This document shows positions 17,166 through 25,917 of a DNA stretch of 40,308 nt, piece by piece. The translations under genes were made by a program, and so were the position numbers. The notes below the pieces were generated by a model, which was given only the letters and a program-made list of their open reading frames with translations, made no database searches and was not told where the DNA came from. Source of the DNA: Deltaproteobacteria bacterium (GTDB taxonomy: Bacteria; Desulfobacterota; Dissulfuribacteria; Dissulfuribacterales; Sh68); assembly GCA_021787835.1 (NCBI GenBank), contig JAJYLJ010000006.1:1-40308 (forward strand). Direction: 5' to 3'. The stretch's first letter is position 1, and every line of letters begins with the position of its first letter.

Positions 17166-17831
17166 TTATCTCTGTATCACCATGCAAGTCCCCTTGCCTT
17201 TTAACTTGCGCCTGTGCGCAATGCCAGCGCCCGAAAGCGCAAGATATAGGCTGGTATTCAATATCGATGCGTGGCCCAATGCAGCCTGCACTACATTTAA
17301 GGGCGTATCGGCCCATATCATCTCCATCGCCCTCGAATGCCTTAGCACATTGGGATGCAACTTTTCTTTCGGCAAATTTATGGCCAGACCTATCTCCTGC
17401 ATTTTTTTAAAAAAGTTTGAACGGTTGACCTTAAATATGCGCCCCCTCATATCAGGGTGGTTTGTCAGATAAAGATTGATTTCTCCGATGACCTGCCAAG
17501 GCACTGGCACCATCCGGTAAAGCTCCTCTTTTCTCTTCAATATCCTCAATCTGATGCTGGATGCCTTAAAATCAATGTCTCTAGCATCATCTATTGCGAG
17601 CACTTCTGATATCCTTGCACCGGTATATCTCGCTACCAAAAAGACAAGCCAGTACCTGCCCCTGCGCCTTCGCAGCCTCAATACACCAGAGGCGCAACCG
17701 GCCGGTGCGATAAAACCGCCGTAATAATATCTTCTGAAAGCGGACAAAAGCGCGTCAAGCTCGCTCTTGTCCATATATTTTATGGTTTCATTGATATTGA
17801 ATCGCCCGCTCCTGTTAATGGCCCGTAACAC
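17166..17831 (-). CDS. XerC/XerD-like tyrosine recombinase-fold protein, possibly a regulator
   Basis: TGARISEVLAI, LHPNVLRHS, LGHASILNTSLYL motifs; ORF track starts at 17846 (TTG), but SD GGAGGAGG before the GTG at 17831 suggests that start. Confidence 0.88.
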   Translation of the reverse strand: MLRAINRSGRFNINETIKYMDKSELDALLSAFRRYYYGGFIAPAGCASGVLRLRRRRGRYWLVFLVARYTGARISEVLAIDDARDIDFKASSIRLRILKRKEELYRMVPVPWQVIGEINLYLTNHPDMRGRIFKVNRSNFFKKMQEIGLAINLPKEKLHPNVLRHSRAMEMIWADTPLNVVQAALGHASILNTSLYLALSGAGIAHRRKLKGKGTCMVIQR

Positions 17832-17851
17832 GGCAGCCTCCTCCAAAGAAA

Positions 17852-17885
17852 TTTATCGTTATATACAACTGGGAATAACAATTGT
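17852..17885. promoter_or_regulatory. 34-bp imperfect palindromic site B just upstream of the recombinase gene
   Basis: TTTATCGTTATATACAACTGGGAATAACAATTGT; 23/34 identical to site A with no gaps, same arm spacing. Confidence 0.7.
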
Positions 17886-18055
17886 CAAGCAGCAACCGCA
17901 AAGGTATATTTGGCCAAAATTCATTCTCGAAATGCAACCTAGCTTAAAGCAACGGCGGACCGAACGGAACTTCTTGATAAAAAATAGGGTCAAGACGCAA
18001 AGAGACTTGTCAATATCAAACTAAATTGATAGGTTTATTACCTTAATTCAAGATT

Positions 18056-18364
18056 ATGAAAAGCCATAAGTGGCATGAGATAGAATCCGCAAAAAAGCTC
18101 TTTGGGCTTCCAAATGAGGTTACAAGGGGTGAGATACAGGATGCTTATCGTGAGAGGTCCAGACGGCTTCATCCTGACCAAAATCCTGATCATGTTTCAG
18201 ATGAAATGGCCAGGCTTAACAGGGCATATAAACTCCTGATGAACTATGCGGATTGCTACAAGATAAAATTATATCCGACTGAAGAGGGGATGACCGACGA
18301 GGAATGGTGGATGCACCACTTCGGAGAGGATCCGATCTGGACAGGAAATAGAGAGGAAAAATAA
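18056..18364 (+). CDS. J-domain (DnaJ-like) protein
   Basis: YRERSRRLHPDQNPD with HPD tripeptide. Confidence 0.85.
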   Translation: MKSHKWHEIESAKKLFGLPNEVTRGEIQDAYRERSRRLHPDQNPDHVSDEMARLNRAYKLLMNYADCYKIKLYPTEEGMTDEEWWMHHFGEDPIWTGNREEK

Positions 18365-18367
18365 GAT

Positions 18368-19600
18368 ATGGCGCTGATCGTTCAAAAATATGGCGGCACA
18401 TCGGTAGCGGACTGCAAAAAGATCGAAAACGTGGCCGAAAGGGTGATAACATGCAAACGTCAGGGCAACGACGTGGCGGTTGTTCTGTCGGCCATGTCCG
18501 GCGAGACAAACAGACTCATAGCGCTTGCCAAAGAAATCCAGGCAAGGCCGGACCCAAGGGAACTTGACGTACTAATGGCCACTGGCGAGCAAGTGACCAT
18601 CGCGCTCTTTGCAATGGCCGCAAAAAAACGGGGCTTTGAAGCAAAATCCTTTTTGGGCTTCCAGGTCCCCATCATGACAAAACCTTTATTCAACAAGGCC
18701 AGGATTGAAGAGATACCTTCTGCAAATCTGCAAGATGCCCTGAAGGCCGGGGTTATCCCGGTTGTGGCCGGTTTCCAGGGCGTAACCAAAGATGAGGACA
18801 TAACCACCCTTGGGCGCGGCGGGTCTGACACTACCGCCGTAGCCTTGGCGGCAGCGCTTCATGCGGATGTGTGCGAAATATATACGGACGTCGAGGGGGT
18901 CTATACGACCGACCCAAATATATGCCCGTCCGCAAAAAAAATCGAAAAGATCACCTATGAAGAGATGATGGAGATGGCAAGTCTCGGGGCAAAGGTCCTG
19001 GAGATAAGGTCGGTCGAGATGGCCATGCGATACGACATACCAATCCATGTGAGATCCACTTTTACAAATACGCCCGGAACACTTGTAGTGAAGGAGGACG
19101 AAAAAATGGAACATATCCTGGTTTCAGGGGTTACATATAGCCGCAACGAGGCGCGCATCACTCTGAGCAAGGTGCCGGATAAACCCGGTATCGCATCGAG
19201 CATATTTAACCCCATTTCAAGTGCGAACATAGCGATAGACATGATCATTCAGAACACCCGCGCCGGAGACCTTACAGACATGACCTTCACCGTCTCCAGA
19301 GATGACCATGACCAGGCAATGGAGATCGTAAAAGAGGCCGCATCAAAGATCGGCGCCGAAAAAGTGACTGGCGACACAAACATAGCCAAGGTCTCAATCG
19401 TGGGTGTAGGCATGCGGAACCATGCAGGGGTTGCAAGCCAGATGTTTGATATACTGGCGAGGCACGGCATCAACATCCTCATGATAAGCACATCAGAGAT
19501 AAAGATATCGTGCGTGATCGAGGAAAAATACACCGAACTTGCAGTGCGCGCCTTGCATGAGGGCTTCGGCCTTGACAAACCATCTTTGCAAGGCAAATAA
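18368..19600 (+). CDS. lysC: Aspartate kinase
   Basis: VQKYGGTSVAD, TLGRGGSDTTAVALA, ACT-domain region. Confidence 0.95.
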   Translation: MALIVQKYGGTSVADCKKIENVAERVITCKRQGNDVAVVLSAMSGETNRLIALAKEIQARPDPRELDVLMATGEQVTIALFAMAAKKRGFEAKSFLGFQVPIMTKPLFNKARIEEIPSANLQDALKAGVIPVVAGFQGVTKDEDITTLGRGGSDTTAVALAAALHADVCEIYTDVEGVYTTDPNICPSAKKIEKITYEEMMEMASLGAKVLEIRSVEMAMRYDIPIHVRSTFTNTPGTLVVKEDEKMEHILVSGVTYSRNEARITLSKVPDKPGIASSIFNPISSANIAIDMIIQNTRAGDLTDMTFTVSRDDHDQAMEIVKEAASKIGAEKVTGDTNIAKVSIVGVGMRNHAGVASQMFDILARHGINILMISTSEIKISCVIEEKYTELAVRALHEGFGLDKPSLQGK

Positions 19601-19616
19601 AAAAGCGAAAAAAGAC

Positions 19617-21209
19617 ATGCCTAAAAAAATCGAGATCTATGACACCACTCTAAGGGATGGGACCCAGGCCGAGGACTTTAATCTCTCCGTAGAGGACAAG
19701 GTACGCATAGCCGTAAAGCTTGACAGGCTTGGGCTTGACTATATCGAAGGCGGCTGGCCTGGTTCAAACCCCAAGGATGAGCAGTTCTTTTGCGAGATAC
19801 GCAACTATTCGTTAAGCAAGAGCAGGATCGTAGCATTTGGCAGCACGCACCAGGCAAAATTCCAGGCCCATGACGACCCTAATCTCAACATGCTTGTAAA
19901 ATCAGGTGCATCTGCGGTCACAATCTTTGGGAAGACCTGGGATGTGCATGTGAGGGACGCGCTTCGCATCCCGCTCGAGAGAAACCTTGAACTGATAGAA
20001 GACTCCATCGCCTGGCTTAAATCCCAAGTGGAAATAGTCTTTTATGATGCAGAACACTTTTTTGACGGCTACAAGGCAAACCGCGACTACGCCATAAGGA
20101 CACTGCAAAGAGCCGTGAAAGGCGGGGCCTCATGTCTGGTGCTGTGCGACACAAACGGCGGAACGCTCCCCTATGAACTAACTGGGATCATAGGCCAGAT
20201 AAAATCTGAATTCGGCGAAAAAATAAGGCTTGGCATCCACTGCCACAACGACTCTGACGTAGCCGTGGCCAACTCCCTCATGGCTGTAAGCGCGGGTGTC
20301 ACCCATGTCCAGGGCACTATGAACGGGTTCGGGGAGAGGTGCGGCAATGCAAACCTCTGTTCAATTATACCAGGGCTTATATTGAAGATGGGTTTTACAT
20401 GCGTCGCAGGTGAGAGGCTTTCCGAGCTCATGAACACATCTCGCTTTGTGAGCGAGATTGCCAACCTACCGCCCAATAAGTATCAACCATATGTAGGGGC
20501 AAGCGCATTTGCTCACAAGGGTGGAGTCCATGTAAGCGCGGTACAGCGAAACCCCGAGACCTATGAACATATAAGACCCGAGCTGGTGGGCAACATGCAG
20601 CGTATCTTGATTTCGGATCTGGCAGGGAAAAGCAACATTCTGGCCAAGGCCAAGCAGTTCGGCATGGATATGGAAAGCCATGACCCTGTGGTGATGGCCA
20701 TTGTGTCACAGTTGAAAGAGCTCGAGGCGCATGGGTTCCAGTTTGAAGGGGCTGAGGCGTCCTTTGAACTTCTAATGCGCAGGGCCACAGGGGCTATGCG
20801 CAAATATTTTGACCTTGTGGGCTTCAGGGTCATCGACCAAAAACTCAAAGAAGATGATCCTCCGCAGGCTGAGGCCACGATCATGGTGAGGGTCGGGGGC
20901 CAGGTGGAACACACCGCGGCTGTAGGAAACGGCCCGGTAAACGCCCTTGATAACGCCCTCAGAAAGGCCCTTGAAAAATTCTTCCCGCAGCTTAAGGACA
21001 TGAGTCTTCAGGATTACAAGGTACGGGTCCTCCCGGGGCGGCCAGGCACAGAGGCAAAAGTGAGGGTCCTCATAGAGTCGAGGGACCGTAAGGAAAAATG
21101 GGGTACCGTTGGCGTATCAAATGACATAATCGAGGCAAGCTGGCAGGCACTGGTGGATGGAATCTGTTATAAACTCATTAGATCAGAAAAAGAACACTCA
21201 ACAGATTAA
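19617..21209 (+). CDS. cimA: Citramalate synthase
   Basis: IEIYDTTLRDGTQAEDFNLSVEDK, FAHKGGVHVSAV, HMGL/LeuA-like C-terminus; start at MPKKIEIYDTT rather than 19539. Confidence 0.93.
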   Translation: MPKKIEIYDTTLRDGTQAEDFNLSVEDKVRIAVKLDRLGLDYIEGGWPGSNPKDEQFFCEIRNYSLSKSRIVAFGSTHQAKFQAHDDPNLNMLVKSGASAVTIFGKTWDVHVRDALRIPLERNLELIEDSIAWLKSQVEIVFYDAEHFFDGYKANRDYAIRTLQRAVKGGASCLVLCDTNGGTLPYELTGIIGQIKSEFGEKIRLGIHCHNDSDVAVANSLMAVSAGVTHVQGTMNGFGERCGNANLCSIIPGLILKMGFTCVAGERLSELMNTSRFVSEIANLPPNKYQPYVGASAFAHKGGVHVSAVQRNPETYEHIRPELVGNMQRILISDLAGKSNILAKAKQFGMDMESHDPVVMAIVSQLKELEAHGFQFEGAEASFELLMRRATGAMRKYFDLVGFRVIDQKLKEDDPPQAEATIMVRVGGQVEHTAAVGNGPVNALDNALRKALEKFFPQLKDMSLQDYKVRVLPGRPGTEAKVRVLIESRDRKEKWGTVGVSNDIIEASWQALVDGICYKLIRSEKEHSTD

Positions 21210-21576
21210 TGCCGCGCCCTGGCCTTGTTACGCCCTTATACTGGCATCGCTGGTAGGCATAGCCCTTCTGATAAGACAATTCCCCCAAGACTATCAGGCT
21301 CATGACGGCTGTTTAAAACACACTAAATCCATCCCGCCTGGTCATGCGCAACTGTTTTTCCGTCCAGTCGATCTAAACTCTGCATCTCTTGAAGAACTCA
21401 CCGGACTGCCCGGCATAGGTGAAAAAAGGGCTGCGGATATATTGGCGCTTCGCGCATCGGTTGGCTTTTTCTTCTCGAGAGATGAATTATATTTACCTGC
21501 CGGACCAATAAGCCCAAAACTCATAAGATCAATAACCCCATACATCAGCGCATCAGACAATCAAGAAGGAAAATAA
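21157..21576 (+). CDS. Helix-hairpin-helix ComEA-type protein with N-terminal TM
   Basis: VDLNSASLEELTGLPGIGEKRAADILALR. Confidence 0.85.
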   Translation: MESVINSLDQKKNTQQINAAPWPCYALILASLVGIALLIRQFPQDYQAHDGCLKHTKSIPPGHAQLFFRPVDLNSASLEELTGLPGIGEKRAADILALRASVGFFFSRDELYLPAGPISPKLIRSITPYISASDNQEGK

Positions 21577-21583
21577 GAAAAAA

Positions 21584-22375
21584 ATGACAAATACCAAAAC
21601 GGAATACAGGCCCCAAACGGCGGAAATAATCGCAATGGCCGGCAAGGGCGGCACAGGGAAAACCACCATAACCGCCCTTTTAATCAGATACCTCGTTAAA
21701 AGCGGGCACACACCATTACTTGCCGTGGATGCTGACGCCAACGCCAATCTCAATGAACTGCTCGGCCTTAAACTCGACAAAACACTAGGCGAAATAAGAG
21801 ACAGCATGAAGACTGACACGCCTGCGGGGATGACCAAAAGCGACTTTATGGAAATGGGCGTAAACCATGCCATTATAGAGGCCGATGGTTTTGACCTGAT
21901 AGTAATGGGGCAACCCGAAGGCCCCGGCTGTTACTGCATGGCCAACTCTATACTTTCCCAGGTAATGGAAAGGCTTGCCCGCGGCTACCGCTACCTGCTT
22001 GTTGACAACGAGGCAGGCATGGAACATCTAAGCCGCCTGAATCTAAGACAGATACATACACTGTTCGTAGTCTCGGACCCATCTTCAAGAGGCGTCCTTA
22101 CGGCAAGACGCATAGCCGATCTCACCAAAAGTCTAGGGGTACGGGTAGGACGCAAGGTGCTTATCGTAAACCGGACGCCAAGACAAATGCCGAAAGAATT
22201 GGAAGACCAGATAGAAAAAACCATAAAAGACACCGATCTCTTATTCGGAGGCTATGTGCCATTCAGCCAAGAGTTATTTGAATGCGAGAGCCGACAGGAA
22301 TCCCTTCTGAAACTTAACGAAGAAGTAGAGGCGGTGCGCCAAGCGGGCAAGATATTTAAAAACTGCATGGATTGA
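21584..22375 (+). CDS. CooC-like/MinD-family P-loop ATPase (CODH nickel-insertion type)
   Basis: MAGKGGTGKTT deviant Walker A, GCYC motif, MEHLSR. Confidence 0.85.
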   Translation: MTNTKTEYRPQTAEIIAMAGKGGTGKTTITALLIRYLVKSGHTPLLAVDADANANLNELLGLKLDKTLGEIRDSMKTDTPAGMTKSDFMEMGVNHAIIEADGFDLIVMGQPEGPGCYCMANSILSQVMERLARGYRYLLVDNEAGMEHLSRLNLRQIHTLFVVSDPSSRGVLTARRIADLTKSLGVRVGRKVLIVNRTPRQMPKELEDQIEKTIKDTDLLFGGYVPFSQELFECESRQESLLKLNEEVEAVRQAGKIFKNCMD

Positions 22376-22378
22376 AAA

Positions 22379-24007
22379 ATGCCAACTGGAAAATTTAAAA
22401 GACTTATTGAAAACAACATTATAACTCAAGACATATTGAATGATAGCATAGAACAAGCAAGGCGCACCGCTAAATATATAGAGGAATTACTGATAGAAAA
22501 AGGGGTGCCGAAGCATGAAATATTATTTTCTATGTCAGAATACTATGGCTGTCCGTTTACTGAATATAACGAAGGGGTCGCCGCGTCTTATTTCATTACG
22601 CTACGCCTGGATATGGAAAGACACAAAAAGGCCCTCTGGTTTCCATTGACCGTCAATGAGAAGACAGCCAAAGTAATAATATATGATCCGGCTGAGCCTT
22701 CGCTCACCAAAGATATCAAGAGGACTCTAGGTGTAGAAACGATAGAGTTTCTGATAGCACTTCCCTCTGACATCATAAGGACCATTGAAAACAGCTTTGA
22801 TGTAAATCCAAATTTCCCCGCCGGGGGCGGCAGGACGGCGCTGGCCAAGGTCAGGACATATCTGGCTGACAGACGGTCATACATGGCCTACTACAGGACA
22901 TCGCTGGCGAGAGGCCGGACGGGGCTCGCCTTTTTACGCACAGGCATTTCATTTATCGTCATCAGCCTCACGCTCTTAAGAGTATTTGGCATCGGATACC
23001 TGACGATCCTTGAGACGGTCCTTTTCATCGCTGGCGCAATAATGGTCATGGACGGCGTTAAATGGCACATGCCAGCCAGGAATATCGGCAAAACAATGCT
23101 GGATTGCCTGGCGACCGAATCAACGTGGGGCACGACGGTCCTCGAGGTCTCAAACCCCGGGGAGAGCCCGGTCTTTAACCGCACAGGCCATATAAATGGA
23201 GCGGAAACAACCCGTTCGCAATGGGAGAATCTCTCTCCGGTCATGAGACGAAGATTTCTGGCAAGCGACAGGACCGACATGGCGGAGGAGAGAACAATCC
23301 TCGCCTGTTACAGAACGATCATGGCCAGGGCGCGCACAGGGCTGGCCTTTGCCCGTACCGGCATAGCATTCATAGGGCTTGGCATAGTTTTCCTCAGGCA
23401 ATTCCATATCGGCCCGTGGGCTATATTTGATCTGGCCCTCATCCTAACGGGAATAATAATGGCCGCAGAAGGCTTTTACTGGTATCTTCCAGGGCGCGCC
23501 GCAGGGATCAAGGGCTTTGAAACGGTGAAAAAGGCGGGCGGCAAACAGACCATATGGGACTTTGTCTTTCCGTTGCCCGTATTCAAGCATTCCGGCTCTG
23601 AATATGCGACCATACCGCCAGTAAAGCCGTCTCATGCCCCTGGAATATGGGCGACTACAGGTCTTGCCCTTGAAAGAACGCTTCTTGCCGACAGAAGAAA
23701 CGTAATGGCAAGACTTCGCACCGTTATGGCGCGGTCAAGGACAGGTCTGGCCTTCATAAGGACGGGCATGAGCATCTCTTCGGTAGGCATAGGGCTCATG
23801 ATGTATTTCGGGCTGGATTTTATGGCCTGGGACATCTTCAATATAGCACTCATCTCCTCAGGGGTAATATCCATCGCAGACGGGCTCTACTGGTACCTGC
23901 CAAGCGAAAGAATAAAAAAGATGTTCCCGTACTGTTTCGGGGAGATGGAGATAACCGTACCCGACTATGGGACTCCCGCCAGGTATTGGAAAAAAATAAT
24001 TTTTTAG
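22379..24007 (+). CDS. GspE/MshEN-like N-terminal domain fused to three DUF202-like membrane modules
   Basis: N-term YIEELLIEKGVPKHEILFSMSEYYGCPF; three modules of RTxLAxx heptads followed by hydrophobic segments. Confidence 0.75.
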   Translation: MPTGKFKRLIENNIITQDILNDSIEQARRTAKYIEELLIEKGVPKHEILFSMSEYYGCPFTEYNEGVAASYFITLRLDMERHKKALWFPLTVNEKTAKVIIYDPAEPSLTKDIKRTLGVETIEFLIALPSDIIRTIENSFDVNPNFPAGGGRTALAKVRTYLADRRSYMAYYRTSLARGRTGLAFLRTGISFIVISLTLLRVFGIGYLTILETVLFIAGAIMVMDGVKWHMPARNIGKTMLDCLATESTWGTTVLEVSNPGESPVFNRTGHINGAETTRSQWENLSPVMRRRFLASDRTDMAEERTILACYRTIMARARTGLAFARTGIAFIGLGIVFLRQFHIGPWAIFDLALILTGIIMAAEGFYWYLPGRAAGIKGFETVKKAGGKQTIWDFVFPLPVFKHSGSEYATIPPVKPSHAPGIWATTGLALERTLLADRRNVMARLRTVMARSRTGLAFIRTGMSISSVGIGLMMYFGLDFMAWDIFNIALISSGVISIADGLYWYLPSERIKKMFPYCFGEMEITVPDYGTPARYWKKIIF

Positions 24008-24009
24008 CC

Positions 24010-25221
24010 ATGGAAAGCCCATCTTCGTCAAAAGAGATTGAAAGATACTCTTTGCTGCTCTCACAAAATATAATCAGCAAAGGGCATCTGATGGCCGCCA
24101 TGAAGTCGGCCGACGCCAGGGGCGTTGATCTTGAGACCATACTTATCAGAGAATATAAAGTGCCGCGTCTGGCCCTCCTGAAGGCCCTTTCAAGCCATTA
24201 CAAATGCCCCATCGCGGAATATGACGAAAGAACCCCCATACCACCCGAACTTTTGCGCAGACTTAATGGAGAAAGCCAGGCCATAAGCACATGGTTTCCC
24301 ATAATTAAAGACAAGCAGACAGTCGTTATAGCCACCAATAACCCAAGAGATCCAAGGGTGCTGGATGAGGTGTCCAGGTTTATAAAGGCTGGAAAATATG
24401 AATTCTGGGTAACGCTCAAGGAAGATATACGGTGGTTTATACAAGATTTTCTCCATGCGCCGCCGGGCGAGCTAATAGGAACCGAAAGGACCGGGCTTGC
24501 ATTCTGGCGTAACACGATGGCTCACTGGAGGACAAGACTTGCATGCTACAGGACCGATCTGGCAAAGGCCAGGACCGATCTGGCCTTCCTGAGGTGGGGC
24601 TTGGGCCTTATTGCCATATCAAATGCGCTCATGAGGATGCATAATTCCGGCCCGCTATTTTATTTTTACATCGCCATGACCCTTGTCGGACTTACGCTTG
24701 GGATAATCGGGGTGTCAGGATACCTGAAGATCAGAAAGACAAGAATGAGCCCGCCCGAGCATCAGACCCTGGTCGAGGTGACGGCCGCCACATTATCTTT
24801 CCTGGAGAACTATCATTTTATTGAGGAAGCGGATATAAGACCACCCATAAAACAGACCATGCTTGCGCGCCTTGGCGATTTTCTGGCCAACCACTCGACA
24901 ATCATCTATCCATCACCTGCAAGCAGAGAACGCACGCACCTGGCCAGGGAAAGAAATGTCCTGGCCGGCCAGAGGACCATAGCAGGCTGTTACCGGACCA
25001 TATACGCCAGGGCAAGGACCGGACTAGCATTCATCAGGACAGGGGTGTCCTTTACAAGTCTTGGGCTCGGGCTTATCAAATATTTCGGCCTTAACATACT
25101 GAGCATACCCGACTTGATACTGGTGATAGCAGGGATACTCCTCGCTATAGACGGCGTGTTATGGTATCTGCCAATCAGAAAAGAACAATCGGATGTCCCG
25201 AGAAGCCCGTACCCCCAATGA
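24010..25221 (+). CDS. Paralogue: GspE/MshEN-like N-terminal domain fused to two DUF202-like modules
   Basis: LETILIREYKVPRLALLKALSSHYKCPIAEYDERTPIPPELLRRL; two RTxLAxx modules; start at 24010, 2 nt after the upstream stop. Confidence 0.75.
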   Translation: MESPSSSKEIERYSLLLSQNIISKGHLMAAMKSADARGVDLETILIREYKVPRLALLKALSSHYKCPIAEYDERTPIPPELLRRLNGESQAISTWFPIIKDKQTVVIATNNPRDPRVLDEVSRFIKAGKYEFWVTLKEDIRWFIQDFLHAPPGELIGTERTGLAFWRNTMAHWRTRLACYRTDLAKARTDLAFLRWGLGLIAISNALMRMHNSGPLFYFYIAMTLVGLTLGIIGVSGYLKIRKTRMSPPEHQTLVEVTAATLSFLENYHFIEEADIRPPIKQTMLARLGDFLANHSTIIYPSPASRERTHLARERNVLAGQRTIAGCYRTIYARARTGLAFIRTGVSFTSLGLGLIKYFGLNILSIPDLILVIAGILLAIDGVLWYLPIRKEQSDVPRSPYPQ

Positions 25222-25233
25222 ACGGATCAGGGC

Positions 25234-25252
25234 TGAGACGGCTGCCGTCTCA
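25234..25252. terminator. Hairpin at a convergent gene junction (possible bidirectional terminator, weak U-tract)
   Basis: TGAGACGGC-T-GCCGTCTCA. Confidence 0.4.
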
Positions 25253-25864
25253 TAGACCGTATTCAGCAAGCAGCTCATCTACAAGATCCTGGCTCATTAG
25301 TTTTTTTGGATTGGACATGTCGTGGTCGTGCTCTATTATTTTTCTGCCGATCTCCACATGATTTTCCGGACTTTTCTGCAAATTTAATATGATAAGAGCC
25401 CTTATAAGGGTATCGCGGACCTCCTCAAGCTGGCCCTCCATTTTTTCCAGCTGCTGACGTGCGACATCCTGATAAGATTGGATTGATATTATATCAAAGA
25501 TACCGGCCTTGAGCCCCTTGAGCTGTTCAGGACAATCATGTGATATCTGTGAAGACCCAACTGCGGCCAACGCGTCACAGGTCCTTATCATCCCGTCGCA
25601 GATATCCAGCACCTTTTGCGTCGAGTCTTCCATCAGTTCGGCTATAGTCTTGGTTGTAGCGGCGAAGGCCGGGGTTCTCTGCTGGATATGTTCAAAGGAC
25701 GGCCTGGCCTCCCTGAAGTTCTTGATCAGTTTATTGATGGCAGAGGCTATATTGCCTATTATGCCCTCTGCATCCACCTTTATCTCCTGATCTATTTCGC
25801 CGTTTATTATTGAATGGGTGGCGGCCAGTATCTTGCATAATTCCTGTTCATAGTCTGATGGCAT
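25250..25864 (-). CDS. CheZ-like protein phosphatase
   Basis: All-helical; IISIQSYQDVARQQLEKM resembles the CheZ QxxQDxxxQ active-site helix. Confidence 0.65.
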   Translation of the reverse strand: MPSDYEQELCKILAATHSIINGEIDQEIKVDAEGIIGNIASAINKLIKNFREARPSFEHIQQRTPAFAATTKTIAELMEDSTQKVLDICDGMIRTCDALAAVGSSQISHDCPEQLKGLKAGIFDIISIQSYQDVARQQLEKMEGQLEEVRDTLIRALIILNLQKSPENHVEIGRKIIEHDHDMSNPKKLMSQDLVDELLAEYGL

Positions 25865-25917
25865 CGCAATAATTCCGTTTTTTTATTTGTGAAGTTGCAA
25901 AAACCACTCGAAAAATA

